From the NCBI RefSeq assembly GCF_001015195.1, contig NZ_LDES01000093.1, positions 1 through 64,000 on the forward strand: 64,000 nucleotides of DNA. Direction: 5' to 3'. Origin of the DNA: Sphingomonas sp. Y57. GTDB lineage: Bacteria > Pseudomonadota > Alphaproteobacteria > Sphingomonadales > Sphingomonadaceae. This document shows, piece after piece, positions 54,237-63,960 of the stretch. Every line of letters starts with the position of its first letter. The first letter of the stretch is position 1. The notes beneath the pieces are model-generated. The model saw only the letters and a program-made list of their open reading frames with translations. It had not been told where the DNA came from and searched no databases. The position numbers and the translations under genes are program-made.

Positions 54237-55423
54237 GCTTTCGGCTCCTCACGCAGAAGATCGGCGGTGTGGATAGCGATCATCCTTTCCTCATCGGTCG
54301 GGATGACGCGGACGGCGACACGGCTGGACGGCGCGCTGATGACTGCATCTCCTCGGAGGTTCGCGTCCGCGTCGAGGTCCACGCCGAGCCAGCCGAGCCG
54401 ACCGGCGACGCGGGCGCGAATTTCAGGCGAATTCTCGCCGATCCCGGCAGTGAACACGAATGTGTCGAGACCCCCGAGCGAGGACGCGAGAGCGCCGGCC
54501 TGGCGCGCGATCTGCCAGACGAAGAGCTCGATCGCTTCCCCAGCGGCGGGCGTTTCGCTGCCGAGAAGCGCGCGCATGTCGCTGGAGATGCCGGACACGC
54601 CCAAAAGGCCGGACTCGCTGTAGAGGAGATGCTCGACTTCGCGCGCCGTCATGCCCTTCTGCTGAAAAAGATAGAGCACCGCGCCCGGGTCGAGCGCGCC
54701 GCAGCGCGTGCCCATCACCAGCCCGTCGAGCGCGGTGAACCCCATCGTCGTGTCGATGCTGCGCCCCCCGGCCATCGCGCAAAGGCTGGCCCCGTTGCCG
54801 AGATGCGCGGCGATCGTGCGGCCACCGCCTGTATCGGGATCGATCGAACGCAGCTGCCGCGCGATATATTCGTAGGAGATGCCGTGAAAGCCGTAGCGCC
54901 GCATGCCCTCTTCGCCGAGCGCGCGCGGCAGCGCGAGGCGCGTCGCAACCGGGGGCTGGCCATGATGGAAGCCGGTGTCGAAGCAGGCGACTTGCAGCAG
55001 AGCGGGGCGCAGCCTGGAGACGGCGCGGACCGCGGCGAGATTATGGGGCTGATGCAATGGCGCCAGTGGGCAAAGCGCCTCGAGTGCGGCGAGGAGTGGC
55101 GCGTCGACCCGCGCCGGCGCTGAATAGTCGGCGCCCCCATGAACGATCCGATGTCCTACCGCGATCAGATCCTCGCCGACCGAAGCTTCGATCTCCCGCA
55201 GCAAATCCTTGAGCAGCGTCTCATGCGTGATCGTGACGTCTTTCGTCCAGCGCCGGTCGGCAAGGACATCCCCCTTCGCATCGCGCGCGATCAGGTGCGG
55301 CTCAAGGCCGATATTCTCGATCTTGCCGCTCGCCAGCAAAGAGGGCTCATCAGTGCCCGGCTCGGCGTAGAGCGCGAACTTAAGGCTCGACGAACCGGCG
55401 TTGAGGCACAGGATTTCAGCCAT
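54233..55423 (-). CDS. ackA: Acetate kinase
   Basis: Makes ATP and acetate from acetyl phosphate. Motifs: LCLNAGSSSLKFALY at the start, CFDTGFHH, AHLGNGASLCA, MGTRCGALDPG and FTAGIGENSPEIR. 396 residues, full length. The ATG at 55423 overlaps the end of the pta gene by 8 bases. Confidence 0.94.
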   Translation of the reverse strand: MAEILCLNAGSSSLKFALYAEPGTDEPSLLASGKIENIGLEPHLIARDAKGDVLADRRWTKDVTITHETLLKDLLREIEASVGEDLIAVGHRIVHGGADYSAPARVDAPLLAALEALCPLAPLHQPHNLAAVRAVSRLRPALLQVACFDTGFHHGQPPVATRLALPRALGEEGMRRYGFHGISYEYIARQLRSIDPDTGGGRTIAAHLGNGASLCAMAGGRSIDTTMGFTALDGLVMGTRCGALDPGAVLYLFQQKGMTAREVEHLLYSESGLLGVSGISSDMRALLGSETPAAGEAIELFVWQIARQAGALASSLGGLDTFVFTAGIGENSPEIRARVAGRLGWLGVDLDADANLRGDAVISAPSSRVAVRVIPTDEERMIAIHTADLLREEPKA

Positions 55424-56843
55424 CGCGGCGCTGTCCCGCAACGCCGGGAGACGCCTTGGTTGCAGCCCGCGCCAGCAGCACCGCGAGCGCGCAGGAGGCG
55501 AGGCGCGTGCGCACGCTGTCTGCCCGGCTGGTGAGGATGATCGGAACGCGCGCGCCGAGCACCACGCCTGCGGCATCGGCGCCGCCCAGGAAGGTCAGCT
55601 GCTTTGCGAGCATGTTGCCGGCCTCCAGATCGGGCACCAGCAGGATGTCCGCCTGGCCGGCGACCGGCGAGACGATACTTTTCTCGCGCACGGCCGCCTC
55701 GCTGATCGCATTATCGAGGGCGAGCGGGCCATCGAGCAGCGCGCCTTCGATCTGGCCCCGGTCCGCCATCTTGCAGAGCGCCGCGGCATCCAATGTGGTG
55801 CGCATTTTCGGATTGACCGTTTCGACGGCGGCGAGGATCGCGACCCTGGGCTGTTCGATCCTGATCACATGGGCAAGGTCGATCGCGTTGCGCGCGATGT
55901 CGGCCTTATCCTCAAGCGTCGGCTCGATGTTGATCGCGGCGTCGGTGATGATGAGCGGGCGCGGATAGCCGGGCACGTCCATCACATAGGCGTGGCTGAT
56001 CCTGCGTTCGGTCCGAAGGCCCGTGTCGGACGATACGACCGCGCCCATGAGCTCGTCAGTATGAAGCGAGCCCTTCATCAGCAGCGCGGCTTCGCCGGCC
56101 CGCACGCGCGCGACGGCTTCGGCGGCGGCGGCGTGGCTGTGCGGGACGTCGATCACCCGGAAGGCCGCAATATCGACACCGGCGTCCTTCGCCGCATTCG
56201 TCATACGCGCCGCAGGGCCGATGAGAATCGGAACGACGATGCCGGCGTCGGCGGCCTCAGCCACTGCGCGCATGGCGTCGGCGCTGCACGGATGGACCAC
56301 GGCCGTGACGCACGCAGATCCGTCCTTGGCGCGCGCCATCAACTGGCGGAAGCGGTCGTGGCTGGCGATCCGCACGTCGGGAAGCGGCATGCGGGGCCGG
56401 CTGACTTTCTCGGTGGGCGCCTTGACCTCGGCCTGGCCGCTGATGACGGTCTCGCCCTTCTGGTTCACGCAGGTGCAGTCGAGAACGATGACATGATGCT
56501 CGGCGCGCTTCTGCGCGACGGTGACGCAGGCCGTGATGGTGTCGCCGACGCCCACCGGGCGGGTGAAGCGAAGCGATTGGCCGAGATAGATCGCACCGGG
56601 CCCTGGCAGCTCGGTTCCCAGGATCGCCGAGATGAGCCCCGCGCCCCACATGCCATGAGCGATGACCCTGTGGAACATGTCCGTTTCGGCATAGACAGGG
56701 TCGAGATGCGCCGGATTCACGTCGCCTGACACCGCCGCGAAGAGCTGGATGTCGTCGGCGGTCAGCGTGCGGGTGAGGCTGGCCGTGTCGCCGACGGCGA
56801 TCTCGTCGAACGTGCGGTTCTCGATGAGGTTGGCGGCGGCCAT
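55416..56843 (-). CDS. MaoC-like hydratase fused to phosphate acetyltransferase
   Basis: A 475-residue fusion. The N-terminal 140 residues are a MaoC/hot-dog hydratase (DVNPAHLDPVYAETDMFHRV and HGMWGAGLISAILG). The C-terminal 300 residues are a phosphate acetyl/butyryltransferase (VVHPCSADAMRAVAEAADAG; DAAINIEPTLEDKADIARNA). It supplies acetyl phosphate to AckA, while the hydratase could provide (R)-3-hydroxyacyl-CoA to PhaC. It starts 3 bases after the phaC stop. Confidence 0.9.
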   Translation of the reverse strand: MAAANLIENRTFDEIAVGDTASLTRTLTADDIQLFAAVSGDVNPAHLDPVYAETDMFHRVIAHGMWGAGLISAILGTELPGPGAIYLGQSLRFTRPVGVGDTITACVTVAQKRAEHHVIVLDCTCVNQKGETVISGQAEVKAPTEKVSRPRMPLPDVRIASHDRFRQLMARAKDGSACVTAVVHPCSADAMRAVAEAADAGIVVPILIGPAARMTNAAKDAGVDIAAFRVIDVPHSHAAAAEAVARVRAGEAALLMKGSLHTDELMGAVVSSDTGLRTERRISHAYVMDVPGYPRPLIITDAAINIEPTLEDKADIARNAIDLAHVIRIEQPRVAILAAVETVNPKMRTTLDAAALCKMADRGQIEGALLDGPLALDNAISEAAVREKSIVSPVAGQADILLVPDLEAGNMLAKQLTFLGGADAAGVVLGARVPIILTSRADSVRTRLASCALAVLLARAATKASPGVAGQRRDG

Positions 56844-56846
56844 GGC

Positions 56847-58598
56847 TCAGCGCTCCAGCACGTAGCGCCCGGGGGCATCACCGAGCGGCGGATAGTTCCG
56901 TTCGGGCGCGCCCATCGCCGGTGGGGCCGCCGCCTCGCCCGAGTGCGATCCAAGCCATGAACTCCATTCCGGCCACCACGACCCTTCGCGCAGCTCGGCC
57001 CGCTCCAGCCAGGCATCGGGACCTGGCGCCGGGCCATCCTGCATCCGTGTCGCGATGCGATAATGGCGATGAGGATGCCCGGGCTCGGAGACGATCCCGG
57101 CATTGTGGCCACCGCTCGTCAGCACGAAGCGGATCTCCGCGCCCGTCAGCATGTGGAGCTTGTGGGTCGAGCGCCACGGCGCGACATGGTCGGTTTCCGT
57201 GCCCACCATGAAGATCGGCATGCGCAGCCCCGAGAGCGAGACCGGGTGGCCGCCGGCCTCGTAGCGCCCTTCGGACAGGTCATTGTCGAGGAACAGGCGC
57301 CGAAGATATTGCGCGTGCATGGCATAGGGCATGCGGGTGCCGTCGGCGTTCCATGCCATGAGGTCGGTCATCGGCTCGCGCTCGCCCATGAGATAGGTCG
57401 AGAGGATGCGCGACCAGAGCAGATCGTTGGACCGCAGCATCTGGAAGGCGCCGCCCATCTGGCTGCTGTCGAGAAAGCCGCGCGCCCACATCATCGCATC
57501 GATCAGGTTGATCTCCGCCTCGTCGATGAACAGACCAAGTTCGCCCGGCTCGCTGAACTCGGTCTGGGCGGCGAACAGCGTCACGCTCGCCAGACGCTCA
57601 TCTTCATCGCGCGCCATCGCGGCCGCGGTGATGGCGAGCAGCGTGCCGCCGATACAATAGCCGGCCGCGTGGATCTTCTCGGTGCCGGTAATCACCTGGA
57701 TGACATCCACGGCGGCCATCGGCCCAAGCAGGCGATAATCCTCCATGTCGAGATCGCGGTCGGCGCTGTCGGGATTGTGCCAGGAGATGCAGAACACGGT
57801 GTAGCCCTGCCCGACCAGCCAGCGGATGAGCGAATTTTCCGGCGACAGGTCGAGGATGTAATATTTCATGATCCATGCCGGCACGATCAGTATCGGCTCC
57901 GGACGCACCGTCTCGGTTGCGGGCGCATATTGGATCAGTTCCATGACCCTGTTGCGAAACACGACCTTGCCAGCCGTGGCTGCGACCTTCTCGCCGACCC
58001 GATAGGCCTCCGTGCCCGCTGCGGGCTCCCCGCGTACCAGGCGTTCCAGGTCGTCGCAAAAAAATCGCGCACCCTCGACAAGGCATTGTCCTCCGGTTTC
58101 GAGGATGCGCTGCTGGAGCACGGGGTTGGTCGGGATGAAATTGGTCGGTGAGACCATGTCGAGCATCTGGCGGGTCGCGAACTCGACGATCGCCTCGTGG
58201 TGGCTCGTCACGCCGCTCACGCCGGTGGTGGCGGCATGCCACCATTGCTGCTGGAGCAGGAAGGCTTGTTCGATCAGGTCGAACGGGTGGCGCTTCCAGG
58301 CGGCGTCGGCGAAGCGCCGATCCTGGGGCAGCGGATCGATCGCGGGCTCCGGATCGCTCCCGGATGCGCTGCGCATGGCATAGTCGGCAAGCCGCATCAG
58401 CTTGCGCCCGCTCTTGGCGGCAAGCTGGAGCTGCTTGCCCGGCGAGCAGAGCATATGTGCCCACCAGTCGGAATAGGATTGTGCCAGCGTGGCGGGCGAC
58501 TGGCCGGACGTCAGCTGCGCGATGGCGGCGAAGCTCGATCGATCCAGCGTCGTGGCCAGACCGTCCAACGGGTCAGGGATATTGCTTCGACTCTGCAC
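56847..58598 (-). CDS. phaC: Polyhydroxyalkanoate synthase, class I-like
   Basis: Polymerises hydroxyacyl-CoA into storage granules. The lipase-like box with catalytic cysteine is HAAGYCIGGTLLAI; the catalytic Asp and His lie in VGTETDHVAPW and TSGGHNAGIV. The N-terminal PhaC region includes SYSDWWAHML and NFIPTNPVLQQRILETGG. I chose the GTG at 58598 because AGGAG lies just upstream, giving 583 residues; upstream ATGs at 58697 and 58685 would run through a palindrome. Confidence 0.9.
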   Translation of the reverse strand: MQSRSNIPDPLDGLATTLDRSSFAAIAQLTSGQSPATLAQSYSDWWAHMLCSPGKQLQLAAKSGRKLMRLADYAMRSASGSDPEPAIDPLPQDRRFADAAWKRHPFDLIEQAFLLQQQWWHAATTGVSGVTSHHEAIVEFATRQMLDMVSPTNFIPTNPVLQQRILETGGQCLVEGARFFCDDLERLVRGEPAAGTEAYRVGEKVAATAGKVVFRNRVMELIQYAPATETVRPEPILIVPAWIMKYYILDLSPENSLIRWLVGQGYTVFCISWHNPDSADRDLDMEDYRLLGPMAAVDVIQVITGTEKIHAAGYCIGGTLLAITAAAMARDEDERLASVTLFAAQTEFSEPGELGLFIDEAEINLIDAMMWARGFLDSSQMGGAFQMLRSNDLLWSRILSTYLMGEREPMTDLMAWNADGTRMPYAMHAQYLRRLFLDNDLSEGRYEAGGHPVSLSGLRMPIFMVGTETDHVAPWRSTHKLHMLTGAEIRFVLTSGGHNAGIVSEPGHPHRHYRIATRMQDGPAPGPDAWLERAELREGSWWPEWSSWLGSHSGEAAAPPAMGAPERNYPPLGDAPGRYVLER

Positions 58599-58930
58599 AC
58601 TCTCGCTCCTGCTGCGGGGCAACAAGCCCTGAAGCGCGGGAAGCCTCTGCGCACTCCGTAGTCCTACGGAGGGATTGCCTCCCATATGCCAGCCCAAGAA
58701 GGCAGAGGGCAGTGAGTGCCAGCGCGAAGAAGCCGACGACAGCCCACAAGAAGTCGGAACTCAGCACGACATTGCTGTATAGAAAGCGGCCAAATACGAC
58801 CAGGAGGCTCAGTGCGATCGCCCTGGCGGGCGGACTGCGAGGAAATATGTCGCGAGCCCCATCGTGAGAATGCCGAGTGCGACCAACACCGCGGCCGCCA
58901 GAACGGGTCTGGCCGGAGAGGCGGCCGGCC
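58573..58930 (-). pseudogene. Possible frameshifted small membrane-protein gene
   Basis: Two minus-strand frames encode hydrophobic segments that look continuous: VLAAAVLVALGILTMGLATY in one frame up to a stop near 58809, then AIALSLLVVFGRFLYSNVVL and FLWAVVGFFALALTALCLLG in another. A single base change in length near 58810-58830 would join them. The second frame overlaps the phaC start by 26 bases. Alternatively the 64-codon frame from 58767 to 58573 is an intact small membrane protein. Confidence 0.35.
58654..58671. promoter_or_regulatory. Palindrome upstream of phaC
   Basis: CTCCGTAGTCCTACGGAG has perfect 7-bp arms and a 4-base spacer, 56 bases upstream of the chosen phaC start. It is a plausible regulator site or leader hairpin for the phaC-pta-ackA-fabI operon. 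Confidence 0.45.
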
Positions 58931-59329
58931 TTAACATTTTCTGTCGAGACTCAACTCAGTGATGATGGGACAATCCGGTCGTTCGTCGCCATGACAGCGC
59001 TCGGCGAGATCGACCAGGGTCTCGCGCAGGGTCGTCAGGGCCTCCGCCTTGCGCTGCAATTCCTCCGCCCGCGCCAACGCGACCCGCTTTACATCCGCGC
59101 TGCTGCGGCCCGTGTCGGCCCACAGGCCGAGCAGGGTCCGGATCTCCTCGATCGGGAAACCCAGATCTCGCGCATTGGCGATGAACCGAAGGCGATGGAG
59201 GTCACTCTCGCCATAGTCGCGATAGCCTGCACCCCGGCGCGGCGGCGCCGGGATGAGGCCAATCTTCTCATAATGGCGGATCATCCGCTCCGAGACCCCG
59301 CTTTGCTTCGACGCCTCCCCGATGTTCAC
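58931..59329 (-). CDS. cueR: CueR-type copper-sensing MerR regulator
   Basis: MerR-family activator of 132 residues. N-terminal winged helix [20 protein letters not shown], a coiled-coil dimer helix, and the Cu(I)-binding loop CHGDERPDC, with seven residues between the two cysteines as in CueR. It overlaps the end of copA by 4 bases and is thus cotranscribed with the gene it probably controls. Confidence 0.9.
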   Translation of the reverse strand: MNIGEASKQSGVSERMIRHYEKIGLIPAPPRRGAGYRDYGESDLHRLRFIANARDLGFPIEEIRTLLGLWADTGRSSADVKRVALARAEELQRKAEALTTLRETLVDLAERCHGDERPDCPIITELSLDRKC

Positions 59330-61683
59330 AGCGCTTTCCGGTTGAGGCGCAGCGCGTTGGTGACCACGCTGACCGAGGAGAGCGCCATGGCGGCGGCCGC
59401 GATGATCGGCGAGAGGAGGATGCCGAACAGCGGATAGAGTGCGCCCGCCGCGACCGGCACGCCCGCGACATTGTAGATGAAAGCGAAGACGAGGTTCTGG
59501 CGGATGTTCGACATGGTCGCCTGGCTGAGCCGTCGCGCCCGGACGATGCCGGTAAGGTCGCCCTTGAGCAGGGTGACGCCTGCGCTCTCGATCGCGACGT
59601 CGGTGCCCGAGCCCATGGCGATGCCGACATCGGCGGCGGCTAGCGCGGGGGCGTCGTTGACACCATCGCCGGCCATGGCGACCACCCGTCCCTCGCGCTT
59701 GAACTTCGCGACCACGGCGCTCTTCTGATCGGGCAGCACCTCGGCCTCGACCTCGTCGATGCCCAGGCGCCGGGCGACCGCTTCCGCCGTGGTGCGGTTG
59801 TCGCCGGTCAGCATGACCACGCGAATGCCCTCCGCCTTGAGCGCGGCGAGCGCTTCGGGCGTCGTGGCCTTCACCGGATCGGCGATCGCGAAGGCGCCGC
59901 CGACCGTGCCGTCGACGCCGATGAAGATCGCGGTGGCGCCATCCCGGCGCAGTGCGTCGGCCTGGCTGGCGAGCGCCTCAGTCGCAACCCCTTCGTCGGC
60001 AAGGAACCGCGCATTGCCGAGGACGATGCGCCGCCCTTCGACCGTGCCGAGCGCGCCGCGCCCAGTCGGCGAGTCGAAGTCGATGACGTCGCTCGTGGCG
60101 ATGCCGCGATCCTTCGCGGCCTCGACGATTGCCAACGCGAGCGGATGCTCGGAGGCCCGCTCGACCGAGGCGGCAAGCCGCAGCAGTTCGGCTTCGTCGA
60201 AGCCGGGCGCCGGCACGATCTGGGTGACGGCAGGCCGGCCTTCGGTGAGCGTGCCTGTCTTGTCGACGACGAGCGTGTCGACCTTTTCCATATGCTCGAG
60301 CGCTTCGGCGTTCTTGATAAGGACGCCGAGCCCGGCGCCGCGGCCGACGCCGACCATGATCGACATCGGCGTTGCGAGACCCAACGCGCAAGGACAAGCG
60401 ATGATCAGCACGGCGACCGCCGCCACCAGCCCGTAGGCGAAGCGCGGCTCTGGGCCCCAGATACCCCAGGCGATGAACGCGACCACCGCGACCGCGATGA
60501 CCACCGGCACGAACCAGCCCGACACCTGATCGGCCATGCGCTGGATCGGCGCGCGCGAGCGCTGCGCCTCGGCGACCATCTGGACGATCCGCGCGAGCAT
60601 GGTGTCGCGTCCGACCTTGTCGGCGACGATCACCAGCGCTCCGGTCTGGTTGAGCGTGCCGCCGATCACCGTGTCGGCCTTGGCCTTGGTGACGGGCATG
60701 GACTCACCGGTGACCATCGACTCGTCGAGCGAGGAGCGGCCGTCCTCGACCACGCCGTCGACCGGCACCTTCTCGCCGGGCCGCACGCGCAGGCGGTCGC
60801 CGACCGCGACCAGATCGAGGCTGATTTCCTCTTCGTTGCCATCGGAACCGATGCGGCGCGCGGTCTTGGGCGCGAGATTGAGCAGCGCCTTGATCGCGCC
60901 CGAGGTTCGCTCACGCGCGCGCAGTTCGAGCACCTGGCCGAGCAGCACGAGGACAGTGATCACCGCCGCCGCCTCGAAATAGACCGCGACCATGCCGTCT
61001 TCACCGCGGAAGGCCGGCGGGAACACCTGAGGCGCGAGCGTCGCGACGACGCTGTAGATCCACGCGACTCCGGTGCCCATCGCGATCAGGGTGAACATGT
61101 TGAGGTTGCGGGTCTTGAGCGAGGCCCAGCCACGCTCGAAGAAGGGCCAGCCCGCCCAGAGCACGACGGGTGTCGCCAACACGAACTGGATCCATACCGA
61201 GATCGACATCGGTACGAGGCGATGGATCACGGGAAAGAGATGCGCGCCCATCTCGAGGATCAGCACCGGCAGGGCCAGCACCAGGCCGACCCAGAAGCGG
61301 CGCGTGAAATCGACCAGTTCGTGGCTGGGGCCGCTGTCGGCGGTTACTGTCGCGGGCTCGAGCGCCATGCCGCAGATCGGACAGGACCCGGGATGGTCCT
61401 GCCGGATCTCGGGATGCATAGGGCAGGTCCAGATCGTGCCTTCTGGCACCGCGACCGGCGGTGCCGGCGGGCCGAGATAGCGCTCGGGATCGGCGATGAA
61501 TTTTGCCCGGCAGCCCGCGCTGCAGAAATGATAGCGTTCACCGCCATGCTCGGCTTGCTGCGCCGTGGTCGCCGGGTCGACGGTCATGCCGCAGACCGGG
61601 TCCTTGACGCCGGTCGCCGCTTTCGCGGCGCTGTGGCCGCCGCAGCAACCGCCGCCATGCGCCGCTCCATGTGTCTCGTTCAT
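59326..61683 (-). CDS. copA: Copper-exporting P1B-type ATPase
   Basis: Inner-membrane Cu+ exporter of 785 residues. Instead of HMA domains the N-terminus has a cysteine/histidine stretch (GGGCCGGH), a YHS domain ([11 protein letters not shown] and [10 protein letters not shown]) and a heavy-metal-binding CPMHPEI...CPICGMAL segment. The membrane metal site is CPC in [14 protein letters not shown]; phosphorylation loop DKTGTLTEG; hinge [16 protein letters not shown] precedes the ATG. A promoter with a 19-base spacer and a central dyad lies upstream. Confidence 0.94.
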   Translation of the reverse strand: MNETHGAAHGGGCCGGHSAAKAATGVKDPVCGMTVDPATTAQQAEHGGERYHFCSAGCRAKFIADPERYLGPPAPPVAVPEGTIWTCPMHPEIRQDHPGSCPICGMALEPATVTADSGPSHELVDFTRRFWVGLVLALPVLILEMGAHLFPVIHRLVPMSISVWIQFVLATPVVLWAGWPFFERGWASLKTRNLNMFTLIAMGTGVAWIYSVVATLAPQVFPPAFRGEDGMVAVYFEAAAVITVLVLLGQVLELRARERTSGAIKALLNLAPKTARRIGSDGNEEEISLDLVAVGDRLRVRPGEKVPVDGVVEDGRSSLDESMVTGESMPVTKAKADTVIGGTLNQTGALVIVADKVGRDTMLARIVQMVAEAQRSRAPIQRMADQVSGWFVPVVIAVAVVAFIAWGIWGPEPRFAYGLVAAVAVLIIACPCALGLATPMSIMVGVGRGAGLGVLIKNAEALEHMEKVDTLVVDKTGTLTEGRPAVTQIVPAPGFDEAELLRLAASVERASEHPLALAIVEAAKDRGIATSDVIDFDSPTGRGALGTVEGRRIVLGNARFLADEGVATEALASQADALRRDGATAIFIGVDGTVGGAFAIADPVKATTPEALAALKAEGIRVVMLTGDNRTTAEAVARRLGIDEVEAEVLPDQKSAVVAKFKREGRVVAMAGDGVNDAPALAAADVGIAMGSGTDVAIESAGVTLLKGDLTGIVRARRLSQATMSNIRQNLVFAFIYNVAGVPVAAGALYPLFGILLSPIIAAAAMALSSVSVVTNALRLNRKAL

Positions 61684-61708
61684 CGCCTTGCTCCTTTCGA
61701 CGCCTGAC

Positions 61709-61739
61709 GATCTAGGGTCTGACACCGTGTCAGGGTCAA
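61709..61739 (-). promoter_or_regulatory. MerR-type copA promoter
   Basis: On the minus strand TTGACC (-35) and TAGATC (-10) are separated by 19 bases centred on the dyad CTGACAC/GTGTCAG. The over-long spacer with a central palindrome is the mark of a MerR/CueR-activated promoter. Confidence 0.75.
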
Positions 61740-61790
61740 TACGTAATCGCCTAAGCGGACAAATCGGCGGGCCCGTTCGCCTGGCCGCCA

Positions 61791-62465
61791 TCAGCCAAGG
61801 TCATTGGCAACCGTAAGGCCGTGGTCCTGCGCCGGTCGATGCGCCGTAAACAAGTCGATCGCGCCGGTGATGGTCAAAAGCCGAAACGTCTCGGCCACAT
61901 GCCTGAAGCCGGCCGCCGCGATCAGGCCGGGGAGCACGCCGTCGGCATTGGGCCGGGTATCATCGATGCCATCGAGCCGCTGCACGGTCAGGCGGAAGGC
62001 AAGCCGCATGAAACCCTGCTGGCGGCCATAATCGGCGATCACCAGGCGCCCACCCGGGCGCAGCATGGCGAACATGGCGCGCAGGGTTGCCGCCTTCTCC
62101 CTGACCGGCATCTGATGCAGCACGAGACTCGACACGACAGCGTCGGCGGCACCCGGCGCCACGTCCCTGGCAAATCCCTGACGCCAGTCGATATCGGCCC
62201 GCCGCACAGCGGCCTTGTGCCGCGCGATGTCGAGCGCCTCGGCATCGGGATCGAGACCGATCACCTGCGTCCTGGGCTCGGCTTGCTTGAGCATCAGCGC
62301 GAAGCTGCCGGTGCCACAGCCGACGTCGACGACCGTCTCACCGGCTTTGGGCGCCAGGGCGGCGAGCATGGCGGCACGCCACCGCTTCTCCCGCGTCCAC
62401 AGGCGGATCGCGCGATCATAGTCTTTCGTCGATCCGGTCCCGAGGGGCGGGGTGTAGGATTGCAT
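61791..62465 (-). CDS. Class I SAM-dependent methyltransferase
   Basis: A 224-residue Rossmann methyltransferase. The S-adenosylmethionine site is [15 protein letters not shown] with the acidic residue in [11 protein letters not shown]. The downstream part ([13 protein letters not shown]) is UbiE/YjhP-like. It lies between copD and copA on the same strand, 36 bases after copD. Its substrate is unknown; a link to copper resistance rests only on position. Confidence 0.85.
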   Translation of the reverse strand: MQSYTPPLGTGSTKDYDRAIRLWTREKRWRAAMLAALAPKAGETVVDVGCGTGSFALMLKQAEPRTQVIGLDPDAEALDIARHKAAVRRADIDWRQGFARDVAPGAADAVVSSLVLHQMPVREKAATLRAMFAMLRPGGRLVIADYGRQQGFMRLAFRLTVQRLDGIDDTRPNADGVLPGLIAAAGFRHVAETFRLLTITGAIDLFTAHRPAQDHGLTVANDLG

Positions 62466-62501
62466 AGGCTTCTCCCAACGCGAGGCGTCCGAAACGATAA
62501 G

Positions 62502-63446
62502 CTACATCGACATGGGCGGCGATAGTGTCCCCAGCCAGGCGACGAGCCCGAGAATGACGATCGCAAGCCCGCCTTCGACGAAGAGGCTCGCGCGCAACAG
62601 CGCCTGCGCCCGTGGCGCGTCCTCTTCCTCGATCGCCTGTGCCAGTGCCGGGGTCAGGCGGTAGCGGTTGAGCGCGGCAAGGCCCAGCATGCCCCCAAAC
62701 AGCACCAGCTTGGCGATGAGCAGCAGGCCGTAGCTCGACTGACCGAGCGAGGCGATGTTGCCCGGGCCGACCAGAAACCAGCCGTTCACCGTCCCGGTCA
62801 GGATCAGCAGGGCGACGATGATCGTGCCGACGAGGGAGAAACCCCGCAGGGCTTCCTCGGCCAGTGTGACCTGGTCCATGTCTTCAGCGGCGACATCATC
62901 GGTTGCGAGCCTGGGAAGAACCAGCGCGAGGAAGGCGGCAAGCGCGCCGACCCAGGCGCCGGCGGCGAGCAGATGGATGAGATCGGCCAGCAGTTGCAGC
63001 CAGCCCGCCTCGCCTTCGCCGGCCGCGCCATGCCCGCTCCAGGCGAGGGTCGCGAGCGCGACCGCGCCCGCCAGAGTGGAGGCGATGAAGGCAGGACGGG
63101 ATTGCCGGCGATAGAAGGGGATGCAGAGCAGAAGAACGAGGAGCGCGACGAGGCGCGCCTTCAGCGCCGTTCCCATGGAAGTGCCGTTGAACAGCTCTGC
63201 GACCATGGAAAGATCAGGCTGGGCGAGTGGCAGCCCGGTCATCGCCGCAGCCTGCAACGCGAACCCCAGCGCCGACAGCAGGAGGGCGAGACAGGCGAGA
63301 CCGGCCACCATTGCCGCCATCGGCAGATGCCGCTGCACCATCCGGCCGCCGCCGGGCGCATAGAGCGCGAACAGCGGCAGGCCGAACAGCAGGCCGAGAT
63401 CGACGTAGAGCGCCCAGCGGACGGCGACGAGTGCCACGTCGTTCAT
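62502..63446 (-). CDS. copD: CopD copper-resistance membrane protein
   Basis: A 314-residue inner-membrane protein with about eight helices (VRWALYVDLGLLFGLPLFAL at the start). LIHLLAAGAWVGALAAF carries the typical CopD histidine. It is thought to work with CopC in copper uptake or handling. It begins 4 bases after copC. Confidence 0.88.
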   Translation of the reverse strand: MNDVALVAVRWALYVDLGLLFGLPLFALYAPGGGRMVQRHLPMAAMVAGLACLALLLSALGFALQAAAMTGLPLAQPDLSMVAELFNGTSMGTALKARLVALLVLLLCIPFYRRQSRPAFIASTLAGAVALATLAWSGHGAAGEGEAGWLQLLADLIHLLAAGAWVGALAAFLALVLPRLATDDVAAEDMDQVTLAEEALRGFSLVGTIIVALLILTGTVNGWFLVGPGNIASLGQSSYGLLLIAKLVLFGGMLGLAALNRYRLTPALAQAIEEEDAPRAQALLRASLFVEGGLAIVILGLVAWLGTLSPPMSM

Positions 63447-63450
63447 GGCG

Positions 63451-63828
63451 TCACTTGACGGTAAAGGCGAGATTGCCCTGGATGCGGTGCGTGTCGGTCG
63501 AGACGACGTGCCAGGCGACCTGATAGCTGCCCGCCATGAGCGGCTTGGCGAGCGTCAGCACGAGCGTCTTGTCGCCTTCGACGGACGTCTTGAAGCCGGT
63601 TACCGCCATGCGGTGGTTGGGCATGCCGGGCATGCCGGTCATCACGATCTCGGCGCCCGACAGCCTGGGCATCAGACCTTCACTGAAGGTGAGCGTTATA
63701 CGCGACGGCGCCGGGACGCTGGCGTTGGCGGCGGGCGTCGAGGACACGAGCTTGGGATGGGCGTAGGCCGGAGCCGAAACACTCAGGCCGACGGCGGCGA
63801 TGGCTGCGAGCGGCGAAAAGAAGCGCAT
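63451..63828 (-). CDS. copC: CopC periplasmic copper-binding protein
   Basis: A 125-residue periplasmic protein. The signal peptide (MRFFSPLAAIAAVGLSVSA) is cleaved near APAYA, leaving an N-terminal histidine (AHPKL), the usual Cu(II) ligand. LTFSEGLMPRLSGAEI, the methionine-rich MTGMPGMPNHRM and WHVVSTDTHRIQGNLAF complete the fold. First gene of the copCD pair. Confidence 0.92.
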   Translation of the reverse strand: MRFFSPLAAIAAVGLSVSAPAYAHPKLVSSTPAANASVPAPSRITLTFSEGLMPRLSGAEIVMTGMPGMPNHRMAVTGFKTSVEGDKTLVLTLAKPLMAGSYQVAWHVVSTDTHRIQGNLAFTVK

Positions 63829-63960
63829 TTGGACATTCTCCTGTCAGTGACATGAGAGAATACGCAGCCGCGACCTGCACCCCTCGCAATTTTCTTTTTG
63901 TTCCCGGACAAGGGTTGCCGGACCATCCTGCGTATTGAGAAGTGAAGACGGAGAAACATC

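Noticed and set aside
60145-61707. Open frame of 520 codons on the plus strand
   Set aside because: It is antisense to copA, which has all P-type ATPase motifs.
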